Assembly: GCF_003460605.1 (NCBI RefSeq)
Contig: NZ_QTVN01000009.1
Location: forward strand, 76,778 to 140,777
DNA from: Ruminococcus sp. AF31-8BH
GTDB taxonomy: Bacteria > Bacillota > Clostridia > Lachnospirales > Lachnospiraceae
DNA: 64,000 nucleotides
Direction: 5' to 3'
Made by a program: the position numbers and the translations under genes. Shown one piece after another: positions 24,533 to 33,021 of the stretch. Within the stretch, counting starts at the first letter, position 1. Every line of letters begins with the position of its first letter. The notes below the pieces were generated by a model that was not told where the DNA came from, searched no databases, and worked only from the letters and a program-made list of their open reading frames with translations.

Positions 24533-26439
24533 GCAGTAATAAACCTATAAAAGGCCCGGGAAGGGGAGGCGCTGCTTTTCGTTCCGGTCCTATGGTAGAG
24601 AATCCAGGCAAAATGCTGAAAAGGCTATTGGCATATATTGTTAAAAATTACAGAATCCATATTATTCTTGTAGTGATTGGAATTGTAGTCAGCGTTCTTG
24701 CCAATGTACAGGGTACTATGTTTACCAAGACTTTGATTGACCAGTACATTTTGCCTCTTCTGAAATCAGAGACACCGGATTTCCACCCTCTGGCTATGGC
24801 AATCCTGCGAGTTGCCTGCTTTTATGCCATTGGTGTAGGCTGTACCTATACATATAACCGGCTGATGATTTATGTCAGTCAGGGAACCCTGCGCAATCTT
24901 AGAAATGAGATGTTTGGGCGTATGGAGACCCTGCCGGTTAAATATTTCGATACGCATGCACACGGTGATATCATGTCCATTTATACCAATGATATCGACA
25001 CCCTGCGTCAGATGATCAGTCAGAGTATTCCACAGCTGATTTCCAGTGTGATCACCATTATCAGTGTTCTGGTAAGCATGATTATTCTAAACGTACCGCT
25101 TACTATTGTGACTCTGTTCATGGTTGGAGTTATGCTGGTTGCCAGCAAGAATCTTGCAGGTCTTAGTGGTAAGTACTTTATGGAACAGCAGAAGAACCTT
25201 GGTATTGTAAATGGATATATTGAGGAGATGATGGAGGGCCAGAAGGTTGTTAAGGTTTTCTGCCATGAGGAGGAGAGTCTTAGTAAATTTAACGAACTGA
25301 ATGACCAACTGTTTGAGAGTGCGAACAATGCCAATAAATTTGCCAATGTTCTGATGCCTACCTGCGCACAGATCGGAAATATCAGCTATGTACTTTGTGC
25401 AATTGTCGGCGGCGTTCTGGCAGTAAATGGAATCAGTGGATTTACACTTGGCGGTCTGGCAAGCTTCCTCACCTTTAATAAGAGCTTCAGTCAGCCGATC
25501 AATCAGGTGAGCCAGCAATTTAACAGCATTGTTATGGCTCTTGCCGGTGCCAAGCGTATTTTTGATCTTCTTGATGAGAAGCCGGAGGTCGATGAGGGAT
25601 ATGTAACTCTGGTAAATGTGAAGGAAGAGAATGGAAAGCTTGTGGAGTCTCAGAAGCGCACCGGACGCTGGGCATGGAAGCATTATCACAAAGCTACAGG
25701 AACAACAGATTATGTCGAGCTGAAGGGCGATATTGTTCTTGATGGCGTAGATTTTGGTTATCGTGATGATAAGATCGTGCTTCATGATGTGCGGATGTAT
25801 GCGAAGCCAGGACAGAAGATTGCATTTGTTGGTTCTACCGGGGCTGGTAAGACAACGGTCACTAATCTTTTGAACCGTTTCTATGATATTCAGGACGGAA
25901 AGATCCGATATGACGGAATCAATATCAATAAGATTAAAAAAGGTGATCTGAGACGCTCCATGGGAATCGTTCTCCAGGATACTAATCTGTTTACCACAAC
26001 TGTTATGGAGAATATCCGTTATGGTAAGTTGGATGCCACAGACGAGGAAGTAATTGCAGCAGCCAGACTGGCTAACGCAGATGGATTTATCCGCAGGCTG
26101 CCGGATGGCTATCAGACTATGCTGCGCAATAATGGAGCCAATTTAAGTCAGGGTCAGAGACAGCTTCTGGCAATTGCCAGAGCAGCAGTTGCAGATCCTC
26201 CCGTACTGATTCTGGATGAGGCTACCAGTTCCATTGATACCCGTACTGAGAAGCTGGTACAGGACGGTATGGATAAGCTGATGGAGGGCAGAACTACATT
26301 TGCAATTGCACATAGATTATCTACTGTCAGAAACAGTGACTGCATTATGGTTCTGGAGCAGGGGCGTGTAATTGAGAGAGGATCTCATGACGAGCTGATT
26401 GCCCAGAAGGGCAAATATTATCAGTTGTATAATGGCTGA
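24529..26439 (+). CDS. ABC exporter half-transporter, catalytic-site subunit
   Basis: 636 residues: a ~35-residue Gly/Arg-rich cytosolic start, six-helix membrane domain, an inserted polar linker at ~residues 365-400, then an ATPase with canonical Walker A GSTGAGKTT, Walker B LILDEATSSID and switch IAHRLST. The signature is LSQGQ rather than LSGGQ, as expected for the half that faces the partner's degenerate site. AAAGGAGGTGA lies before the ATG. Together with the preceding subunit it forms one pump with a single fully active ATP site. Confidence 0.94.
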   Translation: MSSNKPIKGPGRGGAAFRSGPMVENPGKMLKRLLAYIVKNYRIHIILVVIGIVVSVLANVQGTMFTKTLIDQYILPLLKSETPDFHPLAMAILRVACFYAIGVGCTYTYNRLMIYVSQGTLRNLRNEMFGRMETLPVKYFDTHAHGDIMSIYTNDIDTLRQMISQSIPQLISSVITIISVLVSMIILNVPLTIVTLFMVGVMLVASKNLAGLSGKYFMEQQKNLGIVNGYIEEMMEGQKVVKVFCHEEESLSKFNELNDQLFESANNANKFANVLMPTCAQIGNISYVLCAIVGGVLAVNGISGFTLGGLASFLTFNKSFSQPINQVSQQFNSIVMALAGAKRIFDLLDEKPEVDEGYVTLVNVKEENGKLVESQKRTGRWAWKHYHKATGTTDYVELKGDIVLDGVDFGYRDDKIVLHDVRMYAKPGQKIAFVGSTGAGKTTVTNLLNRFYDIQDGKIRYDGININKIKKGDLRRSMGIVLQDTNLFTTTVMENIRYGKLDATDEEVIAAARLANADGFIRRLPDGYQTMLRNNGANLSQGQRQLLAIARAAVADPPVLILDEATSSIDTRTEKLVQDGMDKLMEGRTTFAIAHRLSTVRNSDCIMVLEQGRVIERGSHDELIAQKGKYYQLYNG

Positions 26440-26469
26440 TATGCCAGGGAAATAAAGCCTGATAACAAA

Positions 26470-26524
26470 AACAGGAAGAGCCATTCTCTATATTAACAAT
26501 AGAGAGCGGTTCTTCCTGTTTTTT
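26470..26524. terminator. Bidirectional terminator after the ABC exporter
   Basis: AAACAGGAAGA and GCC (26470-26482) pair with GGTTCTTCCTGTTT, enclosing a second stem TCTCTAT/ATAGAGA; T-run on plus and A-run (T on minus) on the other side. Serves the exporter operon and the convergent EamA gene. Confidence 0.88.
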
Positions 26525-26555
26525 ATAGAATGATACGCTGTCAGCTAAAAATGCT

Positions 26556-27485
26556 TTATGCTTCTTTTGGATTTTTTTGAGGCAGCTGTGCCAACACGAT
26601 TGCGCAGAACATGATCACACAGCCAAAGATTTCTTTTGCACTTAATTTCTGTCCCAGGAGAATCCAGCCGGCAAGAGCAGAAATACAGGACTCAAGACTT
26701 AAGATCAGAGAAGCTACTGTAGGGTTCATGTTCTTTTGCCCTATAATCTGTAGGGTATAGGCAACTCCGCAGGACATAACACCTGCATACAGGATGGAAC
26801 CCCATGCACCCTTGAACGCAGAAAGCTGTGGATGTTCAAAAATCAGTGCCGGTATTGCAGTGAGAATTCCGCAAACCAGAAACTGAATACAGGACATTTT
26901 TACTCCGTCTACATGAGGGGAAAAATAGTCAATTACCAGAATATGCAGGGAAAAAAGAAATGCACAGATCAGTACCAGGATATCTCCTTTACCGATAGAA
27001 AAGCCATCTGTAATGCAAAGAAGATAAAGCCCTATAAGTGCCAGAACAATTGCCATCCAGATAAACGGGCTGCATTTTTTTTTCATAAAAAGACCAAGGA
27101 TTGGTACGATTACAATATAGCAGGCTGTGATAAAGCCGGCCTTTCCAACAGAAGTATAGGAAATTCCAACCTGTTGAAAGTTAGATGCAAGACACAGGCA
27201 AATGCCGCAGGAAACACCTCCAAGAATCAAAGTGCGGTTGCGGGAAAAAATATTGCCTTCAGATGCGGAAGAGCTGCTTACAGCCTTGCCGGATGGATTT
27301 AGTCTGCCAAGGAGAAGGATTACCGGAACCAGCACAAGCGAGCCAATCAGGTTTCGTGTGGCATTAAAGGTAAATGCTCCGACTGCGTCACCGCCTTCAC
27401 TTTGGGCAACAAATGAAATTCCCCAGATGGTAGCAGTAAGTAGGAGAAGCAGTGAGTTTTTCAATGGTATTTGCTGTTTTTTCAT
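26556..27485 (-). CDS. EamA/DMT-family transporter
   Basis: 309 residues with about ten membrane helices in two EamA repeats (first TIWGISFVAQSEG, second starting near LVLICAFLFSLHILVIDYF). Members export amino acids or metabolites. It is preceded on the same strand by ilvN with a hairpin in between, so linkage to branched-chain metabolism is possible but not shown. CAGGAGTG lies 11-12 bases before the ATG. Confidence 0.92.
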   Translation of the reverse strand: MKKQQIPLKNSLLLLLTATIWGISFVAQSEGGDAVGAFTFNATRNLIGSLVLVPVILLLGRLNPSGKAVSSSSASEGNIFSRNRTLILGGVSCGICLCLASNFQQVGISYTSVGKAGFITACYIVIVPILGLFMKKKCSPFIWMAIVLALIGLYLLCITDGFSIGKGDILVLICAFLFSLHILVIDYFSPHVDGVKMSCIQFLVCGILTAIPALIFEHPQLSAFKGAWGSILYAGVMSCGVAYTLQIIGQKNMNPTVASLILSLESCISALAGWILLGQKLSAKEIFGCVIMFCAIVLAQLPQKNPKEA

Positions 27486-27529
27486 AATAAATAATCACTC
27501 CTGTAAAATACGGTTTTTGACATATAAAT

Positions 27530-27554
27530 CCCCTCCCGTCAAGGAGGGGTTTTT
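27530..27554. terminator. Terminator-like hairpin between ilvN and the EamA gene
   Basis: CCCCTCC-CGTCAA-GGAGGGG followed by T5 on the plus strand. On the minus strand, where both genes lie, only a weak ATTTAT tract follows, so it may attenuate rather than stop ilvBN read-through. Confidence 0.65.
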
Positions 27555-27571
27555 ATTGCAGATCAATTTTA

Positions 27572-28084
27572 TTATCGCTCCATCATACTGATGGATTCGA
27601 TTCCAACGCTTCCGCCGCGGACTACCTCGATTCGACCGAATTCTTCTTTGATCAGCTTGACAACTGCGTCATTTTTGGTAGCGGTCTGTACAAATTCCAG
27701 AAGCAGACTGTCTTTACCGTAATCAATGACTCTTGCTTTAAAGGTTTCTGCAATTTGGAAAAGCTCCACTTTATCTTCTGAAGAGCAATTGAACACTTTA
27801 ATGTAAAGGATTTCTTTCATTCGCACGAAGGTGTTAGTGAAATCAATGACCTTAATAACCTCTACCATACGGTTTAACTGTTTTTTGATCTGTTCAAAGG
27901 TCTCATCATCACTTACCGTAGCAATTGTCATTCTGGAAACGGTTGGATCTTCTGTAGTACCTACTGTGAGACTGTCCAGATTGTAGCATTTACCGGAGAA
28001 AAGACCGGAAATTTTGGACAATACACCAACCTGATTCTCTACATAGAGAGAAATCCATCTTTTTTTCATTCCTTTATCCGCCAT
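27572..28084 (-). CDS. ilvN: Acetolactate synthase, regulatory (small) subunit
   Basis: 170 residues with an N-terminal ACT domain (WISLYVENQVGVLSKISGLF, the valine-binding part) and the C-terminal domain that activates the large subunit. Confers feedback control by branched-chain amino acids. It follows ilvB by 99 bases on the minus strand. The gene can start at MADKG (28084) with GAGGTATC ahead; the second Met at residue 6 is an alternative. Confidence 0.95.
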   Translation of the reverse strand: MADKGMKKRWISLYVENQVGVLSKISGLFSGKCYNLDSLTVGTTEDPTVSRMTIATVSDDETFEQIKKQLNRMVEVIKVIDFTNTFVRMKEILYIKVFNCSSEDKVELFQIAETFKARVIDYGKDSLLLEFVQTATKNDAVVKLIKEEFGRIEVVRGGSVGIESISMMER

Positions 28085-28183
28085 AGAAGATACCTCCTGA
28101 ATATTTGTGTTTAAATGCGTAACTGTTCAGTATCTGCTGAATAGTTACTTAAAAGCTTAAATATTGTAATTTCTCCTGTAGGA

Positions 28184-29902
28184 TCAGCAATCCATGATCA
28201 GATCTTCCAGAGTTCCACCTGGCTTTATCATAGGATAAACCATTTCTTCCGGATCAATTACAAATTCAATCAGAGTAGGAACCTTGGTATTCTTCTTTGC
28301 TTCTTCAAACGCTGCAGCCACTTCTGTTTTGTTGAAAACACGGATGCCCTTAGCACCATAGCTTTCAGCCAGCTTTACAAAATCCGGTGTATATTCAGGA
28401 TATTCTTCTCCGTTGGTACGCCGCGAAAGGGCACCGGAACGAAGGTTGGTCATACTGTAGCGTTTGCCGTAGAAAAGCTTCTGCCACTGGCGTACCATAC
28501 CCAGATATTCGTTATTGAATACGCAAAGGATCAGAGGAAGCTCTTCCAGAACGGCTGTGGCAAATTCCTGAATATTCATCTGCATGCCGCCATCGCCTGA
28601 GATGACAATAACAGGTTTGTCAGGGTTGCCGATTTTGGCACCAACACCGCCGGGAAAACCGTATCCCATAGTTCCAAGACCGCCGGACATGATCAGCTGC
28701 TTGCCTGGAGTAATCTGGGCATACTGGGAAACCAGCATCTGATGCTGCCCCACATCAGTTACAATGATTGCTTCATCAAACTGCTGATTAATTTCGTTTA
28801 TAATATCAACCGGACTTAACCGGTCATTAGGACGCATTGCAAGGGGATGCTCCTGCTTCCAGCCGCTAATTTCATTGAGCCACTTTTGGCTGGTATAATT
28901 TTCTACATATTCGGAAGCTTTTGTAAGGGCTTCTCTGGCATCTGCAACAATGGGAATATCCACATGGATATTACGGGAAATAGAAGCTGTATCAATATCA
29001 ATATGGATAATCTGGGCATGGGGAGCAAACTCATGGAGCTTGCCTGTGATACGGTCATTAAAACGTGTTCCGATGGAAAATAAAACGTCACAGTTGCTCA
29101 CTGCCATATTGGCCGCATATGCACCGTGCATGCCAAGGTTGCCAATAAAAAGCGGGTGATTGGTAGGAATGGCACCTCGTCCCATAACGGTGGTAACTAC
29201 CGGGACGCCGGTTTTTTCTACAATCTCAAGGAAAACATCATTGGCACGGGAAATATTGATACCTCCGCCGGCAAGAAAAAGAGGCTTCTTTGCCTTGGCT
29301 AGGGTTTTAAGTGCTCGTTTAAGCTGTCCGATGTGAACACTGGTATTAGGCTTATAGCCGCGGATATTAACATTCTTAGGGTACTCCGGGCTGCCAAGCT
29401 CAGCCATAACATCCTTGGGCAGGTCGATCAGAACCGGTCCCGGACGTCCTGTGCGGGCAATATAAAAGGCTTCTTTGATGATACGTCCCAGATCCTCGCG
29501 GTTACGGACAGTAACCCCGTATTTGGTAATGCTCCTTGTAATTCCCACAATGTCAACCTCCTGGAAAGCGTCATTTCCAATCAGATGACGGGCAACCTGT
29601 CCTGTGAAGCATACAAGCGGAACACTGTCATAATTTGCAGTGGCAAGTCCTGTGACAAGATTCGTGGCACCGGGACCGCTTGTAACAAGACAAACACCAA
29701 CCTTGCCTGTAGTACGGGCATAAGCATCTGCTGCGTGCACCAGTGCCTGTTCATGGCGGGGAAGGATTACTGTAATATCGTCCTGTTTATATAGTTCGTC
29801 GCTGATATCAATGGTGCATGCTCCGGGATAGCCGAAAATATATTCTACACCTTCTTCTTTCAGTGCCTTTACCAGCAATTTATTGCCTGATATCTGTTTC
29901 AT
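28184..29902 (-). CDS. ilvB: Acetolactate synthase, catalytic (large) subunit
   Basis: 572 residues; ThDP-, FAD- and Mg2+-dependent first common enzyme of valine, leucine and isoleucine synthesis. Markers: the catalytic Glu in LPRHEQALVHAAD, GPGATNLVTGLATA, FTGQV in the FAD region and the ThDP motif GDGGMQMNIQEF to NNEYLGMVRQWQ. AAGGAGGTAG precedes the ATG. Its 91-base leader contains a very early intrinsic terminator within a short reading frame (see leader features). Confidence 0.97.
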   Translation of the reverse strand: MKQISGNKLLVKALKEEGVEYIFGYPGACTIDISDELYKQDDITVILPRHEQALVHAADAYARTTGKVGVCLVTSGPGATNLVTGLATANYDSVPLVCFTGQVARHLIGNDAFQEVDIVGITRSITKYGVTVRNREDLGRIIKEAFYIARTGRPGPVLIDLPKDVMAELGSPEYPKNVNIRGYKPNTSVHIGQLKRALKTLAKAKKPLFLAGGGINISRANDVFLEIVEKTGVPVVTTVMGRGAIPTNHPLFIGNLGMHGAYAANMAVSNCDVLFSIGTRFNDRITGKLHEFAPHAQIIHIDIDTASISRNIHVDIPIVADAREALTKASEYVENYTSQKWLNEISGWKQEHPLAMRPNDRLSPVDIINEINQQFDEAIIVTDVGQHQMLVSQYAQITPGKQLIMSGGLGTMGYGFPGGVGAKIGNPDKPVIVISGDGGMQMNIQEFATAVLEELPLILCVFNNEYLGMVRQWQKLFYGKRYSMTNLRSGALSRRTNGEEYPEYTPDFVKLAESYGAKGIRVFNKTEVAAAFEEAKKNTKVPTLIEFVIDPEEMVYPMIKPGGTLEDLIMDC

Positions 29903-29993
29903 TTGGTGATGCTACCTCCTTCTTGCCAGAAATTGAAGCAACTGGCTTATTATTATAAAAAAAATACGCTCGTAAGAGCGTTATTGTCTTCAT
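29880..29993 (-). CDS. Putative ilvB leader peptide ORF
   Basis: 37 codons beginning MKTITLLRAYFF, running into the first bases of ilvB in another frame. The ATG lies 5 bases after the -10 hexamer, so transcription would begin at or next to it and the message would be nearly leaderless; there is no ribosome site. Codons 4, 6 and 7 are ATA, CTC and TTA (Ile, Leu, Leu), and codons 5-9 lie in the terminator stem. A ribosome slowed there by lack of charged Ile/Leu tRNA would keep the stem open. Coding is inferred; the frame may be chance. Confidence 0.4.
   Translation of the reverse strand: MKTITLLRAYFFYNNKPVASISGKKEVASPNETDIRQ
29957..29981 (-). terminator. Early intrinsic terminator/attenuator in the ilvB leader
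   Basis: Read on the minus strand: ACGCTC-TTAC-GAGCGT followed after one base by T8. It begins about 12 bases after the predicted transcription start and lies about 55 bases before ilvB. On the plus strand there is no T-run, so it acts on ilvB only. Confidence 0.8.
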
Positions 29994-29998
29994 GAATT

Positions 29999-30027
29999 AT
30001 TATACATTTTATAAAAGAAAGTGTCAA
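29999..30027 (-). promoter_or_regulatory. Consensus SigA promoter of ilvBN
   Basis: On the minus strand TTGACA (30027-30022), 17 bases, TATAAT (30004-29999): a full match. Confidence 0.92.
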
Positions 30028-30166
30028 TAAATCTGAAAAAATATACAGAGCCGGACCAACAAAATTTGTGCTGCGAAAAGGGAGCGGCAACTGGTAAAAA
30101 TGCAGATTTTGTGATAAGATAGACAAAAATAAAATCTTTTTGAAGACAAAAGAAAGGCGGTAGATC

Positions 30167-31327
30167 GTGGAACTGAATAAAGAGAACATGAGAAAGATAC
30201 GGTGGCTGATTGCATTTGCTGTGCTTCTTTATCTGGGGATACAGAATCTTGCTGTGGTTCTGAAATATGTAAAGCTTTTGTGGGGGCTGCTTCTGCCTTT
30301 TGTGTTGGGAGGAGCTATGGCATTTGTATTGAACGTGCCTATGTCTTTTATAGAACGACATCTTTTCGGGAAAGTAAGAGAAAAGAACAATAAAGCAGGG
30401 AAAGCTGCTTCGAAGCTTGCAAGACCTGTAAGTCTGGTACTTTCCATTGTATTTGTGATTTTGCTGATACTGATCGTGGTGCTGGTTGTAGCCCCTGAGC
30501 TTGGTACAACCTTAGTAAGCGTAGTGAAGAAGGTGGAGGAAGATATTCCTCTTGCCCAGAAGTGGATTACAGATACCTTCAATGGAGATTCTGAAATCGT
30601 AAAATGGGCATCAGCCATTGAAATTGATCCGCAGAAGATCCTTGATTCTATAGTGAGTGTGCTGAAAAACGGAGCCGATAATCTGGTATCCTCCACCATA
30701 ACTGTAACTATGGGAATTGTAAGTATGGCAGTGAATTTTGCAATTGGATTTGTGTTTGCCTGCTATGTGCTTCTGCAGAAAGAAAAGCTTGGAAAACAGG
30801 TTCTGAAAGCTACATATGCTATTTTGCCGGTAAAAGTAGTGGAATATCAAAGCCATGTGTGTACACTGGCAAGTAAAATATTTGCAAGCTTTATTACAGG
30901 GCAATGTATTGAGGCAGTCATTTTGGGAAGCATGTTCTTTGTAACCATGACCATCGGCAGATTTCCGTATGCAATGCTCATCGGGGTACTGATCAGTTTT
31001 ACTGCACTGATTCCTGTATTTGGAGGAATTATCGGCTGCTGGGTGGGATTTTTTCTGATTCTTATGGTAAGTCCACTGAAGGCGTTCATGTTTCTGGGCT
31101 TGTTTCTGATCCTGCAGCAGATTGAAGGCAATCTTATTTATCCTCATGTGGTTGGGAATTCCGTGGGACTTCCGGCTATCTGGGTATTGGTGGCGGTGAC
31201 GCTTGGCGGAAATCTTATGGGAATCGTGGGAATGCTGATTTTTATTCCATTGGTTTCCGTATTATATGCTCTGTTTCGTGAATGGGTATATGCAAGATTA
31301 GATAAGAAAAAAGTGAAGATTTCCTAG
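30167..31327 (+). CDS. AI-2E family transporter (YtvI/PerM-like permease)
   Basis: 386 residues with eight membrane segments and a long extracytoplasmic loop at about residues 105-190, the layout of the AI-2E/PerM family. The C-terminal signature is QQIEGNLIYPHVVGNSVGLPAIWVL (split around residue 325). Proposed roles in the family range from autoinducer export to Na+/H+ antiport; none can be assigned. GTG start with AAAGGCGG 8 bases ahead; a Met at codon 8 is an alternative. Single gene between the ilv promoter and a bidirectional terminator. Confidence 0.9.
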   Translation: MELNKENMRKIRWLIAFAVLLYLGIQNLAVVLKYVKLLWGLLLPFVLGGAMAFVLNVPMSFIERHLFGKVREKNNKAGKAASKLARPVSLVLSIVFVILLILIVVLVVAPELGTTLVSVVKKVEEDIPLAQKWITDTFNGDSEIVKWASAIEIDPQKILDSIVSVLKNGADNLVSSTITVTMGIVSMAVNFAIGFVFACYVLLQKEKLGKQVLKATYAILPVKVVEYQSHVCTLASKIFASFITGQCIEAVILGSMFFVTMTIGRFPYAMLIGVLISFTALIPVFGGIIGCWVGFFLILMVSPLKAFMFLGLFLILQQIEGNLIYPHVVGNSVGLPAIWVLVAVTLGGNLMGIVGMLIFIPLVSVLYALFREWVYARLDKKKVKIS

Positions 31328-31387
31328 AAAACATTTCATGATCAGAAAGAATGAGGACAGGCACTGCTCAATTGAAAAAGTTTACAT

Positions 31388-31431
31388 AAAAATATCACCG
31401 GGAGAAATCCGAACCTCCCGGTGATATTTTT
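31388..31431. terminator. Bidirectional terminator between the permease and argG
   Basis: AAAAATATCACCGGGAG pairs perfectly with CTCCCGGTGATATTTTT, giving T-tracts on both strands. Confidence 0.93.
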
Positions 31432-31454
31432 ATGCTTTTTATTTTTTATGAAGA

Positions 31455-32690
31455 TCAGTCGTTGGTCTGTTTCTGGCTTTCAACTTCAGCGAGCTTCATT
31501 GCACGAACCTTCAGCGGCAGACCGAACAGAGTGATAAATCCGTCTGCGTCGTGGTGATCATACATATCACCAGTTGTGAAGGAAGCAAGAGACTCATTGT
31601 AAAGGCTGTATGGAGAAGTTGTTCCGGCTTTGATGATGTTGCCCTTGTAAAGCTTGAATTTCACTTCACCAGTTACATATTTCTGTGTGGACTCTACGAA
31701 TGCCTGGATTGCCTCACGAAGAGGTGTGAACCATTTTCCTTCGTAAACAACCTGTGCAAACTGGCTGCCAAGTTTCTTCTTGGTCTCAAGAGTCTCACGG
31801 TCAAGGATCAGTTCTTCAAGCTGCTCATGCGCTGCCATCAGGATGGTTCCGCCAGGAGTCTCATAAACACCACGGGATTTCATGCCGACAACACGGTTCT
31901 CTACGATATCGATGATTCCGATTCCGTTCTCTCCGCCGATCTTGTTCAGCTCGGTGATGATCTCGGAAACCTTCATTGCTTTTCCGTTTAAGGTTTTCGG
32001 AACACCAGCTTCGAAAGTCATAGTGATCTCAGTTTCTTTATCTGGAGCTTTCTGAGGAGTTACGCTGAGAACTAACATATCGTCGTAGTTCGGAGCCTGT
32101 GACGGATCCTCAAGCTCAAGTCCCTCATGGCTGATGTGCCACAGGTTACGGTCACGGCTGTAGCTGTGCTTAGCATCAAATGGAAGGTTGATGCCGTGTG
32201 CCTGGCAGAATGCGATCTCATCTTCACGGGACTGCATGGTCCATACATCTGTCATACGCCATGGAGCGATGATCTTAATGTCCGGAGCAAGAGCCTTGAT
32301 TCCAAGCTCGAAACGGATCTGGTCGTTTCCTTTACCGGTAGCGCCGTGGCAGATTGCAACTGCGTTCTCTTTTCTTGCAATCTCAACCAGCTTCTTAGCG
32401 ATAGCCGGACGAGCCATGGATGTTCCAAGAAGATATTTGTGCTCGTATACAGCGCCTGCCTCTACGCATGGCATAATATAGTTGTCGCAGAAATCATCTA
32501 CGATGTCTTCAATATATAATTTGGAAGCGCCGGAAAGTTTGGCTCTCTCTTCAAGACCGTCCAGCTCATTTCCCTGTCCGCAGTTTACGCAGCAGCAAAC
32601 TACATCATAATCAAATGTTTCTTTCAGCCACGGAATCAGTGCTGTGGTATCAAGTCCGCCTGAATATGCAAGTACAACTTTTTCTTTCAT
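31455..32690 (-). CDS. argG: Argininosuccinate synthase
   Basis: Joins citrulline and aspartate with ATP to argininosuccinate, the penultimate step of arginine synthesis. 411 residues, with the ATP-binding start VVLAYSGGLDTTALIPWL, the SMARP segment and CHGATGKGNDQIRFE near residue 120. AGAGGTAA precedes the ATG. It is divergent from argCJBD, with an ArgR-type box in the leader/promoter region. argH is not in the window. Confidence 0.97.
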   Translation of the reverse strand: MKEKVVLAYSGGLDTTALIPWLKETFDYDVVCCCVNCGQGNELDGLEERAKLSGASKLYIEDIVDDFCDNYIMPCVEAGAVYEHKYLLGTSMARPAIAKKLVEIARKENAVAICHGATGKGNDQIRFELGIKALAPDIKIIAPWRMTDVWTMQSREDEIAFCQAHGINLPFDAKHSYSRDRNLWHISHEGLELEDPSQAPNYDDMLVLSVTPQKAPDKETEITMTFEAGVPKTLNGKAMKVSEIITELNKIGGENGIGIIDIVENRVVGMKSRGVYETPGGTILMAAHEQLEELILDRETLETKKKLGSQFAQVVYEGKWFTPLREAIQAFVESTQKYVTGEVKFKLYKGNIIKAGTTSPYSLYNESLASFTTGDMYDHHDADGFITLFGLPLKVRAMKLAEVESQKQTND

Positions 32691-32731
32691 AATATTTACC
32701 TCTTTTCTCTTATCCCTCTGAAACAGATAGG

Positions 32732-32766
32732 GTTATAATTCGTATTAAATTTTGAATAAATATTCA
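32732..32766 (-). promoter_or_regulatory. argG promoter region with ArgR (ARG) box
   Basis: TGAATAAATATTCA at 32753-32766 matches the ARG box consensus (TGAAT-N4-ATTCA). A minus-strand TATAAC lies at 32737-32732, and the box falls where its -35 would be, so arginine-bound ArgR would block argG transcription. The -35 itself is weak. Confidence 0.78.
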
Positions 32767-32870
32767 TTGTGATAACGGCTCTTACTTGCCGATTGCTATC
32801 AACAAAGAATAATATACAACAATACTCATAAATATGCAATAGGAAATTTAAGAAAATTTTAAAAAATCTT

Positions 32871-32884
32871 TGCATAAAAATACA
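32871..32884 (+). promoter_or_regulatory. Probable second ARG box
   Basis: TGCATAAAAATACA, a 14-bp quasi-palindrome of the TGNAT-N4-ATNCA form. A weaker copy (TCATAAATATGCA) lies at 32826-32838. Located midway between argG and argC. Confidence 0.6.
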
Positions 32885-32959
32885 TCATTTAATAGGTAAA
32901 CACGCAATAAACTGCACAAAAAAGTTGACAGAAGCGTAAAAATAAAGAAAAAATCACTA

Positions 32960-32988
32960 TTGCATAATATGCAGAGAAGATGTATAAT
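32960..32988 (+). promoter_or_regulatory. argC promoter overlapped by ArgR-like palindrome
   Basis: TTGCAT at 32960-32965, 17 bases, TATAAT at 32983-32988. The palindrome TGCATAATATGCA (32961-32973) covers the -35, and TGTATAATTTATTCA covers the -10, so both promoter elements sit in ARG-box-like DNA. Confidence 0.7.
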
Positions 32989-33021
32989 TTATTCAACGTT
33001 GCAAATACGGAGGATAATGAA

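Noticed and set aside
29903..30020. T-box leader before ilvB
   Set aside because: The leader is only ~90 bases and has no T-box core sequence or specifier stem; an early terminator is all that is present.
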